A DNA stretch of 64,000 nt, taken from contig NZ_BAEN01000022.1 of the NCBI RefSeq assembly GCF_000314975.1, positions 124,001 through 188,000 on the forward strand. Reading direction: 5' to 3'. The DNA comes from Aliiglaciecola lipolytica E3. Its GTDB lineage: Bacteria > Pseudomonadota > Gammaproteobacteria > Enterobacterales > Alteromonadaceae. The position numbers were made by a program, and so were the translations under genes. Shown here piece after piece: positions 1-9,162 of this stretch. How positions within the stretch are numbered: the first letter of the stretch is position 1; every line of letters starts with the position of its first letter. Below the pieces are notes generated by a model that ran no database searches, was not told where the DNA came from, and was given only the letters and a program-made list of their open reading frames with translations.

Positions 1-2
1 TG

Positions 3-110
3 ATTACTCAATCGAGTGATAAGTATGAATACCCGCGATTTACACTAAATAAGAGTTGGCCTTTTGCCTGTGCGTTTAATGTCGCCAGTGCATTTCGTAG
101 TGGGTCTTAA
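3..110 (+). CDS. C-terminal fragment of an unidentified protein (cut by window edge)
   Basis: An open frame runs from the window edge to a TAA at 108-110, giving 35 residues that end in SWPFACAFNVASAFRSGS. The aromatic-rich composition looks like real protein rather than noise, and the frame lies upstream of and in the same direction as the glycosyltransferase at 165, so it may be the preceding gene of that cluster. Too little is present to name a family, and it could be a chance open frame. Confidence 0.35.
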   Translation: MTQSSDKYEYPRFTLNKSWPFACAFNVASAFRSGS

Positions 111-164
111 GCACGGTAAGCAATATTGGCGAAATTAACGTGATAACAAGGAAAAGTTTTTATT

Positions 165-1214
165 ATGGTTAAGTCAGTAGCACTATTGATGCCTGCCTTG
201 AATGAGGAAACTTCAGCAGTTGAAACCTTGGATTCAATATTCAAGTCAACTCGCTTGCCTGACGAAATCATTGTAGCGGATGGCGGTAGTACTGATAAAA
301 CTCGTGAAGTTGTAGCGAAATATCAAGATCGAGGGGTTAAGTTAATAATAATCGATAACCCTGATGTCTATGCCGGCGCTGGAAGAAATTACGCATTCGC
401 TGCCTGCAATAGCGATATTTTAATGTTAATGGACTTTGGGAATACTGTCGCCCCAGATTGGATAGAAAAAATGGCCGTACCGTTCGAACAGAATCCAGAA
501 ATGGGGTTTGTAAGTGGCGCATTTATTCCTGATGCTGATAGCGATTTCGAACATGTTGTTGCTTCAATTTTGTACCACAACAATGCGTTGTTAGACAAAA
601 TCCCTATCGAAAAATTAATGCAGCAAATGCCGACTGACCACTCCCCCGGAGCATTAAGTTTAGCCATCAGTCGAGATATGTGGATCAAGGTACAAGGCAT
701 GCCAGATTGGTTACGAGCGGCTGAAGATAAATTATTTGGTCGGAAAATGATGACCTTTAAGCCGGTTTACGCACTTCTTCCTGAAGCCAGAATTAAGCAC
801 CATATGCGCAGTAACCTGTTAGATGTTTTCAAACAAATGCAAACCTATTCCAGAGGAAATGGGCGGACCAGATACTTACAAAAATATCTTCTGAAGTTAC
901 TCGCAATATACATCTTACCATTGATTTTTATACCATTTTTTCCAACGAAAATACTCTTAACTGCTATTGTTATAGGGGCATTAATGTATTTTTGGAAATC
1001 TGGTGTTTCAAAAGTTATTAAGGTTGACGGGAAATTACGTAAGCATAAATTTATTTTCCAATCGATTGGGATCGTTGTTGCACGTGATTTAGGTGTTATG
1101 TGGGGCACGTTGCTTGGCTTGTTTGATTGGCATATGAAGCCACAATTTAAACAAAAATATTATCAATATATAAAGGATACATCGTTAATCAATGAACCAA
1201 TAATTGTAGATTAA
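165..1214 (+). CDS. Glycosyltransferase family 2, membrane-anchored
   Basis: A 349-residue GT-A type glycosyltransferase, expected to add a sugar to a lipid-linked exopolysaccharide repeat unit at the cytoplasmic face of the inner membrane. Residues 1-45 carry the GT2 start (PALNE, then ADGGSTDKT at 38-46), and the metal-binding region is represented by MDFGN near residue 90. Hydrophobic segments at about 242-280 anchor the C-terminus. An AAGGAAAAG Shine-Dalgarno precedes the ATG. The gene is 32 bp upstream of the sugar-phosphate transferase and co-directional, so the two probably form one transcript. The donor and acceptor sugars cannot be read from the sequence. Confidence 0.85.
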   Translation: MVKSVALLMPALNEETSAVETLDSIFKSTRLPDEIIVADGGSTDKTREVVAKYQDRGVKLIIIDNPDVYAGAGRNYAFAACNSDILMLMDFGNTVAPDWIEKMAVPFEQNPEMGFVSGAFIPDADSDFEHVVASILYHNNALLDKIPIEKLMQQMPTDHSPGALSLAISRDMWIKVQGMPDWLRAAEDKLFGRKMMTFKPVYALLPEARIKHHMRSNLLDVFKQMQTYSRGNGRTRYLQKYLLKLLAIYILPLIFIPFFPTKILLTAIVIGALMYFWKSGVSKVIKVDGKLRKHKFIFQSIGIVVARDLGVMWGTLLGLFDWHMKPQFKQKYYQYIKDTSLINEPIIVD

Positions 1215-1246
1215 TGTTAAAAACAAAATACGGAATTTAGATCGTT

Positions 1247-2656
1247 ATGAATGGTTTATTAAGACCTCATATGACAAAACTCACCGCTATTTTTCAGTTG
1301 GTCGATGGGATACTCATAGCTGGTTGTTATGCAATTATACACAGCAACCATAGGATAGTTTGGCAAGACAAAGACACATTGCTAATATTGATATCGTTAG
1401 TCGTTTTTTTTGTTATTGCAAAAAAATATGGACTGTATCGCTCTTGGCGAATATCAACAGTCGTCAAAGAGTCATTCAACATTTGCACAATATGGCTATA
1501 TTCCCTGATTATATTGGTTTTTTTAGGCTATTTGTTACAGCAACTTCAATATTTCCGTCCGCAAATAATATTTACATGGTTAATCGCGACACCAATATGC
1601 TTGTGTGTTTGGCATGTCTTTGCTAGGAAAGTCTCACACTTTTTGAGGATTCGGAATTTCAATTCCAGAAGCGTCGCAATCTTGGGCTACTCCGAGTTGA
1701 GTAAACGCTTAGCCAACACAGTCAATAATGCGACTTGGATGGGATTACATTTTTGTGGTTATTACGATGACAGAATATGCAGTGATGGCAGCCGATTAAC
1801 TAAAGATGATTTAGAAGATGAATTCTTTAAAGGCAATTTAGATGATCTAGTAAAAATGGCTAGACTGGGCGATATTGATATTATTTATATTACATTTCCC
1901 ATATTTGCCGAAAAGCGTATTCAAGAGATTATTAGAGCCTTTTGTGACACAACAGCCAATGTATATCTCGCTCATGATTTCGATTCCTATAATATCTTAA
2001 GCGGCAGATGGGATATGTTGGGCGAAGTCCCTATTCTTAGCATTCACGAAAGTCCATTTCACGGTGTGAACGACTGGACTAAAAGAATAGAGGATATTTT
2101 AATTTGTATTCCCATCCTAATGTTAATTAGCATTCCTTGTTTAATAGTAGCGATTTCAATCAAGCTTGAATCACCTGGTCCAGTCATCTTTAAACAGAGA
2201 CGCTATGGTCTTAATGGTAAAGAGTTTTCAATTTGGAAGTTTCGAAGTATGAAACACATTGAAAACGAAACAAATGTACCTCAGGCAACTAAAGATGACC
2301 CAAGAATCACTAAAGTAGGGCGTTTTATTCGCAAAACCTCGATCGATGAATTACCGCAGTTTTTAAACGTTCTGTCTGGAAAAATGTCGATAATAGGCCC
2401 ACGCCCCCATGCTGTTGTCCACAATACCAAATATCGAAAAATAGTTGATCGTTACATGTTACGACATACGGTTAAACCTGGGATTACGGGCTGGGCACAA
2501 GTCAATGGGTTTAGAGGAGAAACCCAAACAACCGACAAGATGAAGAAACGTGTGGAGTTTGATCTGTTTTATATTCGCAACTGGTCATTGCTATTTGATT
2601 TGAAAATACTATTTATGACTTTCAAGGCATGCATATTTAACAAAAATGTGTATTAG
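1247..2656 (+). CDS. Undecaprenyl-phosphate sugar-1-phosphate transferase (WcaJ-like)
   Basis: A polyprenyl-phosphate hexose-1-phosphate transferase of 469 residues that starts the exopolysaccharide repeat unit by moving a sugar phosphate from a UDP-sugar to undecaprenyl phosphate. The architecture is the long WcaJ/PssY type: four N-terminal membrane segments (about residues 14-126), a Rossmann-like soluble domain (about 140-250), then a membrane hairpin and the catalytic bacterial sugar transferase domain from about 275. The catalytic domain shows ESPGPVIFKQRR, FSIWKFRSM, RKTSIDELPQFLNVL and VKPGITGWAQVNG. Glucose is the usual substrate of this family, but galactose cannot be excluded. It fits the Wzx/Wzy genes encoded from 5050. 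Confidence 0.9.
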   Translation: MNGLLRPHMTKLTAIFQLVDGILIAGCYAIIHSNHRIVWQDKDTLLILISLVVFFVIAKKYGLYRSWRISTVVKESFNICTIWLYSLIILVFLGYLLQQLQYFRPQIIFTWLIATPICLCVWHVFARKVSHFLRIRNFNSRSVAILGYSELSKRLANTVNNATWMGLHFCGYYDDRICSDGSRLTKDDLEDEFFKGNLDDLVKMARLGDIDIIYITFPIFAEKRIQEIIRAFCDTTANVYLAHDFDSYNILSGRWDMLGEVPILSIHESPFHGVNDWTKRIEDILICIPILMLISIPCLIVAISIKLESPGPVIFKQRRYGLNGKEFSIWKFRSMKHIENETNVPQATKDDPRITKVGRFIRKTSIDELPQFLNVLSGKMSIIGPRPHAVVHNTKYRKIVDRYMLRHTVKPGITGWAQVNGFRGETQTTDKMKKRVEFDLFYIRNWSLLFDLKILFMTFKACIFNKNVY

Positions 2657-2674
2657 GTGCTTGGTAACACCTAA
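2653..2674 (+). terminator. Weak stem-loop after the sugar transferase
   Basis: TTAGGTG pairs with CACCTAA around an 8-base loop, overlapping the stop codon of the sugar transferase. There is no U-tract, so it may be only an mRNA 3' stabiliser. The remaining bases to 2910 hold no gene or recognisable site. Confidence 0.3.
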
Positions 2675-2910
2675 ATATCACTTAACGTCCTAAATTATAA
2701 GGGTTGTTTAACGCTCTTACAGGTTATCGGCTTATCAGAAATCCTTAGTGAAGGGAAAAATCAATCAGGACACTGGGGCAATCACACATTCAAAATAAGA
2801 CTGACTACAAGTTTCAATTAATCTCATTTCACGCGCGATTTTATTTCTGCAAACTGACCGAACTATGCTTTCTGTTGGGGTAGGCCTTAATCACTTAATA
2901 TAACGCAATT

Positions 2911-2941
2911 AAAAAACCCGGCTGTAAACAGCCAGGTTTCA
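2911..2941 (-). terminator. Rho-independent terminator of the first PEP-CTERM gene
   Basis: A GC-rich hairpin (AACCCGGCTGT against ACAGCCAGGTT, loop AAA) is followed on the minus strand by TTTTTTAATT. It lies just downstream of the minus-strand gene ending at 2965. Confidence 0.75.
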
Positions 2942-2964
2942 CATATATTACGCAAATAATGGGG

Positions 2965-3591
2965 TTATGCTTTTTTGCGTGAAACTCTTAATCCAAATAA
3001 TGCTAATGCAAACAAAGCAAGCACGGATGGTTCTGGGATAACGTCAGCGTTATGTTCAACCAATAATTCAACAATCACAAAACTTCCTGCATCAATGACC
3101 AAATCAGCAATGTTAAAAGCAATATTTGAACTATCAAACAGTACATTGCTTTCTGAAAACCCTGCGATATTAGTTTGTAAATTGTCAAATCCAACTAACA
3201 TGCCAGGATCATCTACACCCCAGCTTAGATTAGCAAACAACATCCCAATAAACTCTTGAGGACCAAGTCCTAAAGCTTCATTCAATGACATTGCTTCACC
3301 TTGTACAACCACCCCCCCTGGGAAAATGAACCCGAGTGCATTAGCTTCGATATCTGCAGTAACAAAGCCGTCCAAAAAGCCTACAGCTTCTGCACTACCT
3401 TCTTCTACCGTTACCGTAATCGGATTAGCTAATGTATCTGAACCGATGAATACCGGAGCACTCCCTGGAGTTTCAACAGACACTAGCGCAATATCTACAT
3501 CCTGGCCAATTAATGATGCCTGAGCAGGCAACCAACAGATTAGCAAGGCCGTTGCACTAACAAGCTTCAAGGCTTTTGAAACGGAAATCAT
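2965..3591 (-). CDS. PEP-CTERM sorting-signal protein
   Basis: A secreted protein of 208 residues with an N-terminal signal peptide (about residues 1-26, ending LPAQA) and a C-terminal tripartite PEP-CTERM signal: VIPEPS, a hydrophobic helix, then the basic tail RVSRKKA. Proteins of this kind are recognised by an exosortase (EpsH/XrtA family), cleaved and transferred to the cell surface, usually in bacteria with an exopolysaccharide locus. The middle of the protein is acidic and beta-rich with no recognised domain. An AAGGA Shine-Dalgarno supports the ATG at 3591. No exosortase gene is in the window. A palindrome shared with the other PEP-CTERM gene lies upstream at 3762-3778. Confidence 0.85.
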   Translation of the reverse strand: MISVSKALKLVSATALLICWLPAQASLIGQDVDIALVSVETPGSAPVFIGSDTLANPITVTVEEGSAEAVGFLDGFVTADIEANALGFIFPGGVVVQGEAMSLNEALGLGPQEFIGMLFANLSWGVDDPGMLVGFDNLQTNIAGFSESNVLFDSSNIAFNIADLVIDAGSFVIVELLVEHNADVIPEPSVLALFALALFGLRVSRKKA

Positions 3592-3649
3592 TTTTTATTC
3601 CTTAGCGTTTTTTAAATTAAATTTACTTTTATATACGTGATTTGTCTCT

Positions 3650-3664
3650 GCAATTTTTATGCAC
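3650..3664 (-). promoter_or_regulatory. Possible weak sigma-54 promoter of the first PEP-CTERM gene
   Basis: On the minus strand GTGCATAAAAATTGC has the -24/-12 spacing and the conserved TTGC, but it lacks the GG pair at -24. It sits about 60 bp upstream of the start codon and about 100 bp downstream of the palindrome at 3762. It is called mainly by analogy with the better site at 17340. Confidence 0.3.
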
Positions 3665-3761
3665 AAATCGTAAACTTAGATTTACAAAAACAATATCCGC
3701 TTGTTTTTTATACAAATTTAAATTTTGGCTTTGTGGGGTTACAATTAGCTCAATGCTTAAC

Positions 3762-3778
3762 TGTAAAATTTTTCGACA
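3762..3778 (-). promoter_or_regulatory. Conserved palindromic element upstream of PEP-CTERM gene (copy 1)
   Basis: TGTAAAATTTTTCGACA is an imperfect dyad (TGT...ACA around A/T-rich arms). With its flanks (TTAA before, CCT after) it matches almost base for base an element at 17415-17432, upstream of the only other PEP-CTERM gene here. Distance to the gene start is about 170 bp, fitting an enhancer for a sigma-54 activator. The rest of the 3592-3976 gap shows no gene. Confidence 0.6.
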
Positions 3779-3976
3779 CCTAAAACTATTCGTCTTGCTG
3801 TATGTAGCAGCAAATAAAGCAAAACACGCCCTCGGTAGGGCGATTGTATACGCTAGTATTGATTAATAAATATTCTTCTATAATCATCTACTATATGATT
3901 GGTTTTCGTACAATTCATAACGCTAGTATTTAAGGGAGAAAGTATTAGGTTTGTTTTTTATTTTTCAGGATTCATT

Positions 3977-4996
3977 ATGTTTATTAATTTTCGTCAGTCT
4001 TTTCTCGCAGTAACATTTGGGGTAATGGGTTTGGTCGCTTGTAGCGGCACTTCTACTGCCGCCAATTCAATAACCACAATTGGTGATAAAACCAAAATTG
4101 TAGCCGGTAATAAAACCTTCGAAGTAGATAAAGGTTTTGTTTTTGAAGTAAATCAAGGTTCACGCAAAAAAGTGGAGCAGTTTTATGATCCCGACTTTGT
4201 TAAAAATTCATATGCCAAGCAAAACAACACGGTTTATAGATTAGTGCCCGGATATGGCAAGTTGAAAGTACAGCGTAGCTTCAATGAAGGCTTTGAATCA
4301 GGATCGAATGTTCGTGATTTGATTGGTCCTGAGCACAACTGGACTTCAATGACGATCCAAGGAAAAGCGTCACCAGATGTTCAATCCTATGTAAAATTGC
4401 GCCATGACGTACTTAAAGGGAAAGATTTCGAAGATAATCGCTTAGATCCGTCAAATACTAAGAAGCATGCTGGGTCAAAATCTCTAAGAGCCATTACCAA
4501 AGCAGCTAGCTCTGGTTTGTCTGTCAATAAGGCCAGTATAGATTCAGAACTTGTATATTTCACAAAAGGCGACGACTTTTGGTTTAGCGGCTGGTTTTAC
4601 ATTGAAAAAGGAAAGCCCACAAGCATAATTGATTTAGAAAGTACCTATATGGTTCAAGCCCCTGGCATTAGAGTAATGCTGGATGATGATTTGCGTCCAA
4701 GCGTTGAGTTAAAGTTTGCCCATAAACCTACTTTTAATATGGCTTCTGGAAAAGACTATTCTATGCCTACCGGAAAGTGGGTGTTTGTTAGACTACATAT
4801 TTATCTAATGGATTCTGATGCTGGTCGCGTAAGACTTTGGATGGATGATCAAAAACTGATTGATCAAGCCGGTCGTACCTTAACCTTATTTGATGCGGTT
4901 TATAATAGTCTACAAGTAGGTATTACTGCCGCGCCTGCCGCTATTGAAACCATTATGTATGTGGACGACGTGCGCTTAAGCGATGTCGGCCTGTAA
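3977..4996 (+). CDS. Jelly-roll polysaccharide-lyase-like lipoprotein
   Basis: A 339-residue lipoprotein whose start is set at the ATG at 3977 (AGGA seven bases upstream); the longer frame would begin at a TTG at 3899 and bury the signal. The signal peptide ends in a lipobox (GLVAC then S). The rest resembles the heparin-lyase-I-like/concanavalin jelly-roll family (PF14099 type): FNEGFE near residue 80, FWFSGWFYI, GKWVFVRLHIYL and a closing YVDDVRLSDVGL. Such lyases in exopolysaccharide loci trim or release the polymer in the periplasm or at the outer membrane. No catalytic residues can be assigned by eye, so a purely binding role is possible. Confidence 0.65.
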   Translation: MFINFRQSFLAVTFGVMGLVACSGTSTAANSITTIGDKTKIVAGNKTFEVDKGFVFEVNQGSRKKVEQFYDPDFVKNSYAKQNNTVYRLVPGYGKLKVQRSFNEGFESGSNVRDLIGPEHNWTSMTIQGKASPDVQSYVKLRHDVLKGKDFEDNRLDPSNTKKHAGSKSLRAITKAASSGLSVNKASIDSELVYFTKGDDFWFSGWFYIEKGKPTSIIDLESTYMVQAPGIRVMLDDDLRPSVELKFAHKPTFNMASGKDYSMPTGKWVFVRLHIYLMDSDAGRVRLWMDDQKLIDQAGRTLTLFDAVYNSLQVGITAAPAAIETIMYVDDVRLSDVGL

Positions 4997-5014
4997 TACA
5001 AACATCAGTTTGCA

Positions 5015-5045
5015 ATCCGAACTTTAACAAAATTGGAGTTCGGAT
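5015..5045. terminator. Inverted repeat between convergent genes
   Basis: ATCCGAACT and AGTTCGGAT form a perfect 9-bp stem with a 13-base loop in the 53-bp gap between the lyase-like gene and the flippase gene. There is no clear U-tract on either side, so termination strength is uncertain. Confidence 0.45.
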
Positions 5046-5049
5046 ACGC

Positions 5050-6501
5050 TTAACGACGAAATGAGGCCAAGTCTTGTTTCGTCTGTTTATCTAACAATGG
5101 CGTTTTCAACAACATCATTAAAAATACAGCCGCTACAGTTAGCTTTAGCGCCACACTATAAAAACTCACACTATCTGACATTGCCAAATTCACCAAAATT
5201 CCCAGCACCGTACCGACTGTCATAATAGATGATGCTCTAGACCAATCTAGAGTAATAAAGGGCGAGCCTAAAACAGAATTAATTAAAACCGTAGTGACGA
5301 GTCGGACGATGTTCACAAATAACAACGCTAAGCCCGCCCCGTATATGCCAAATTGATGAATTAATAAATAATTAGCTGGGATCCCAACCGCTAAAGTAAT
5401 AAATCCAATCAACGGAATCGCCCAAGTTTTTTTATTATAGAAAATACCTAATTCGATATTCAAATTTAACGACGACAGGACAAAGGAAAGACCTAACAGA
5501 GGCAAAACTACCACAACGTCTAAATACGCTTCAGGAGAAATAAGCCAGACTATTTCTGTACCAAACAACGAAAGTAACAACGCAAAAAACATCATTACCG
5601 CTACGAATAACAGCAATATTCGATGAAACGCGCTTTGGTCTTCACCTTTTGCCAGTGTTTCAAATCGACGAACGAAGAATATTTGTGAAAACGGTGCCGC
5701 AATAAACATATGTAACATTGACGCTAATCTATGCCCTAATGAGTAAACCCCCACAGCAGCAGGGCCGATAATACTATTAATGTAATATCGCTCGACTGTG
5801 GTGAGCGCTGAATTTGCGAATGCAGAGGGCACCAGTGGTAACCCAAACAACAACATTTGTTTAAATAGCGTTTTAGAAAACCCGAAGCCGACACGAGAAA
5901 ATGTAATTGCCAGCGCAACGAGAGATAAGCTACCTAATGAGGCTATTGTGGCGTAAATTATTCCCGGCACACCGAGTTTCCAGTAGACTACAAAGAGTAA
6001 ATTTAAGCCGATAAATAGCACCGCTTTGCTAAGTGCCATGGCAAAATAAGACCAAGCTCGTTTGCGGATCACCGCATATCCCATTAGCAGTTCATATAAA
6101 ATAGTAAAAACCAGACCTGCGATGGTATACATAAACAACTGCAAGTATTGTTGAGATTGAAACATTACCTCAACAGTGAGGCTGGCCAACGGATAAGCAA
6201 AGACTAAAATCAAACTGGCAATCGCGAAAAAGCCCAACATGGTGGTACTAACAACCAAATTTTGTTGCTGTTTACTGTTATTTCGCTCGAAATAAAAGCG
6301 GCTCATGGCACCCGCAAATCCCATTCCAAACACAATCGTAAACAGATCGCTCACTGCCATAATAATGGCATACAAACCATAGTCTTCTACCGATAATACA
6401 TAAGTGTATACCGGCAAAAGTAACAAGCCCGCAGAACGATTGGTTATATTGGCAATTAAATAGATTTTTCCATGATCAACAATTGTTTTAACTTCAGACA
6501 T
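5050..6501 (-). CDS. Wzx-type polysaccharide flippase (MATE/MVF-like)
   Basis: A polytopic membrane protein of 483 residues with about 12-14 hydrophobic helices, a typical Wzx/RfbX size. It should move undecaprenyl-diphosphate-linked repeat units from the cytoplasmic to the periplasmic leaflet. The N-terminus (ITNRSAGLLLLPVYTYVLS, then DYGLYAI) is characteristic of the oligosaccharide flippase family. Its ATG overlaps the stop of the polymerase gene (TAATG), so translation is coupled. It is the last gene of the minus-strand export operon. Confidence 0.85.
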   Translation of the reverse strand: MSEVKTIVDHGKIYLIANITNRSAGLLLLPVYTYVLSVEDYGLYAIIMAVSDLFTIVFGMGFAGAMSRFYFERNNSKQQQNLVVSTTMLGFFAIASLILVFAYPLASLTVEVMFQSQQYLQLFMYTIAGLVFTILYELLMGYAVIRKRAWSYFAMALSKAVLFIGLNLLFVVYWKLGVPGIIYATIASLGSLSLVALAITFSRVGFGFSKTLFKQMLLFGLPLVPSAFANSALTTVERYYINSIIGPAAVGVYSLGHRLASMLHMFIAAPFSQIFFVRRFETLAKGEDQSAFHRILLLFVAVMMFFALLLSLFGTEIVWLISPEAYLDVVVVLPLLGLSFVLSSLNLNIELGIFYNKKTWAIPLIGFITLAVGIPANYLLIHQFGIYGAGLALLFVNIVRLVTTVLINSVLGSPFITLDWSRASSIMTVGTVLGILVNLAMSDSVSFYSVALKLTVAAVFLMMLLKTPLLDKQTKQDLASFRR

Positions 6502-7916
6502 TATTGATTTGCGGCCTTTTGCTTAGAAAATGAAATTGCAGCGCCAACAATAAAGAACATTAAGAACATTAGATACCAAAATAAGCCAGTATCAACAAAA
6601 AGGCCATTTAACATCCAATTGACTAATATCACTCCCGCATACATTGCAAAAACTCTAGATTCAGGGCTAATCATTTGGTTGGCAGATATCAACTTCAATT
6701 GCTTAAATGAAGTCCAAAGCACACCTAGATACAGTGCCAAACCGGTGAATCCGGTAAGTGCAAAAATATGTACAAATTCGTTATGGGGAACGCCGACGCC
6801 TGCTGCCCAATACGCTGAGATTCCACCTATATCGATGGTGTAATGTGGATGCGCCGTTTGAAATCCTTCAGTTCCAAAGCCAACGCCTAATAGCGGATTT
6901 TGGATGCCCATACTAATCCCAGAAACCCACAACGACAGTCGATTATAAATTGGTGCCAAAGAAGATAAGCGTTCTTGAATGGAGTTAAAATCCACTAAAA
7001 AAGGTAAAAGTACTATCGCCGCAACAGTCCCTAACACTCCGCAAAAGACGATCATTGGACGAACTTTGGCATCCAAATACGCAATAAGCATCATGGACAC
7101 TGCAACTGCTAACCACGGAGCTCGAGTCTTAGACAAAAATATCGCTACACAAACCATACCTAAAATACCAATGATCGCCGTTCTCGCTAGGTGATCTTTG
7201 GTCTGGCTATAGCGAAACACGCCAAGAAATAATATTGTCGCTGCTACCGCGCCATATTCTGAAGAGTTAGCAAACGTACCGGTTACCCGTCCTTCGTCAG
7301 CGTGGGGAACTTCCAAATAATCAGGTACAAAAACATCCATCCCTAAAAAATATTGTAGAATTGCTTGGGCGGTCATAAACAGCCCAACTATCAACAAAAT
7401 ATCAATTAAGCGCAGAATTAACTGTAAATCCCAATTGAGACGGCGTGCAACCACAAAGCCAGAAAAACCCATAACATACTGAATTACAAAGAAGGCGTCT
7501 TGATTAGGTTTTGGTACATATGCACCTGACAAGACTGAAAAAAAGTAGGACAGAATAGCTACCAATAAAAAGCCCATGGCAAATTTTTCAGGACTAATTA
7601 ATGGTTCAATAGACTTGTGGCTAAACAAAAAGTTTAGAAATAATAATCCCATAATACAGCCGAATAAAAAGCGCTCGGTATTGACAAAAGGAAGTGCCTG
7701 AATAGCAGTATTGGGAAATACGAATATAGTTGGAACACCGATTAGGAGCAAAATTGCAATAACGCGAATGCCAGAAAACAACATTAGCAACAGTGCAATT
7801 AAACCGATTAAAGCCCCCATTCCTGCCAATGAGCCTTTTCCGGCCATCAGTGCAAACACGCCACAAATAAAAAATGTTGGAAGCATCCAAAATTTAGAGT
7901 TTGTGGTAGCGAGCAT
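6501..7916 (-). CDS. O-antigen ligase/Wzy-like polymerase
   Basis: A membrane protein of about 471 residues with 10 or more hydrophobic helices and a large periplasmic loop near residues 340-400. The motif HNEFVHIFALTGFTG fits the Wzy/WaaL (PF04932) family, which polymerises or ligates lipid-linked glycans. Given Wzx and Wzz beside it, polymerase is the better reading. The longest frame begins at 7937, but AAGGAG lies inside that extension nine bases before the ATG at 7916, so the shorter start is chosen. Confidence 0.8.
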   Translation of the reverse strand: MLATTNSKFWMLPTFFICGVFALMAGKGSLAGMGALIGLIALLLMLFSGIRVIAILLLIGVPTIFVFPNTAIQALPFVNTERFLFGCIMGLLFLNFLFSHKSIEPLISPEKFAMGFLLVAILSYFFSVLSGAYVPKPNQDAFFVIQYVMGFSGFVVARRLNWDLQLILRLIDILLIVGLFMTAQAILQYFLGMDVFVPDYLEVPHADEGRVTGTFANSSEYGAVAATILFLGVFRYSQTKDHLARTAIIGILGMVCVAIFLSKTRAPWLAVAVSMMLIAYLDAKVRPMIVFCGVLGTVAAIVLLPFLVDFNSIQERLSSLAPIYNRLSLWVSGISMGIQNPLLGVGFGTEGFQTAHPHYTIDIGGISAYWAAGVGVPHNEFVHIFALTGFTGLALYLGVLWTSFKQLKLISANQMISPESRVFAMYAGVILVNWMLNGLFVDTGLFWYLMFLMFFIVGAAISFSKQKAANQ

Positions 7917-7958
7917 TGCAAGAGGCTCCTTTGTCATTCACGCTTGGCTTTAGGTGCT

Positions 7959-9128
7959 TTAAAATTTATCAATAGAACCCAGTTCAGGTACGTCTAGAAT
8001 CTCTTCTGCAATCCCTGAACTGCTAACCCGTCGATCAAAATATTCAAAGATAAAAGCGATGCCAAACGAAAAGATAAACGCCCCTATGACTGCAATGGCG
8101 ATATAAAACAAACGTGAATGGTCAGGTCTAACTGCGGGCGTCGAAAGCTCTACTACACGCACGTTAATCAAGTCTGCGTTGGCCAATTCTTTTAGTCGCT
8201 CTTCGTCATAACGACGTTTATACGAACGATACAAGGCCTCTTCAGTTTCAATATTTAGCCGCATTTGAGTGGTTTCTGATAGGTTTTCTTCAAGGTTTTG
8301 CATTTGCTCTTGGATACCAGAAATTTCTTGACGATTGGCTTCAATCTGACCTTTTAACGCTATCACTTTTTCATGTTCAGCAGAAAATCTAAGTAATAAG
8401 TCGCCAAGTTCATGTTCTCGTACTGCGATTCGTTCTTGCAATGCAGACTGCCGCTGAATCAAGCTTTTTCGCAATTCGGATGTCGCAGCAACATCTTCTG
8501 ATTGATTGTATTTATCTAACGCTTTGCGGTGCTCAACTAATTGGCTGAGCAATTGATCCATTTGTCTTTTATAAACTTCAGCAGTACCTGATGAATTATA
8601 TAATTCGACGTGATGTTTGATGTAGCTTTGTACGATGGCATTGACCATATCGGATGACCAATCTGGATTTTCATCAGTATATTTAATATGAATAATGCTT
8701 GAACTAACTAAGGCTTTAACACTTACATTTTTCAGTAAATAACGTATCCAATTGTCTCGCTTAGTCGCCTCATCAGATAAACCGACCGAGACGAGCGCTG
8801 AACGAAAACTCTTTTTCATGTCCTTGATGAAACCTGGTTTTTCTGGACGCTCGTGAGGTTTAACCATGTCAACAGCATTGGCAATGACAGTATGCGAAAG
8901 AATAATATCTACTTGCGTATTTAGTACATCCACAGTTTGCAGGCCAGGGGAAATGTCAGCCCGCATCATAGGTGCACGATTATGTTCCACTAGTACCACG
9001 GCTTTAGCAGAGAATGGCTGTGGCGAGATGTATTGCATTAAAATAGCCACTGCTACAATAAAAACGAACATACCGATTATTCTTCGGTGCCATTTAAATA
9101 AAAAGATAAAAATATCGCGCTTAGTCAC
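7959..9128 (-). CDS. Wzz/GumC-type chain-length determinant
   Basis: A polysaccharide co-polymerase of 389 residues that sets polymer length with Wzy. It has two membrane helices (about 16-33 and 340-363) enclosing a periplasmic region with a long coiled coil (about 190-310, rich in E, Q, R and L). The start is a GTG at 9128 with AGGAAG five bases upstream. No kinase domain is fused at the C-terminus; the separate CpsD-like gene just upstream takes that place. The C-terminal cytoplasmic tail is short. Confidence 0.88.
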   Translation of the reverse strand: MTKRDIFIFLFKWHRRIIGMFVFIVAVAILMQYISPQPFSAKAVVLVEHNRAPMMRADISPGLQTVDVLNTQVDIILSHTVIANAVDMVKPHERPEKPGFIKDMKKSFRSALVSVGLSDEATKRDNWIRYLLKNVSVKALVSSSIIHIKYTDENPDWSSDMVNAIVQSYIKHHVELYNSSGTAEVYKRQMDQLLSQLVEHRKALDKYNQSEDVAATSELRKSLIQRQSALQERIAVREHELGDLLLRFSAEHEKVIALKGQIEANRQEISGIQEQMQNLEENLSETTQMRLNIETEEALYRSYKRRYDEERLKELANADLINVRVVELSTPAVRPDHSRLFYIAIAVIGAFIFSFGIAFIFEYFDRRVSSSGIAEEILDVPELGSIDKF

Positions 9129-9162
9129 AAACTCTTCCTGTTTTTAATTTGTATCAATGGCA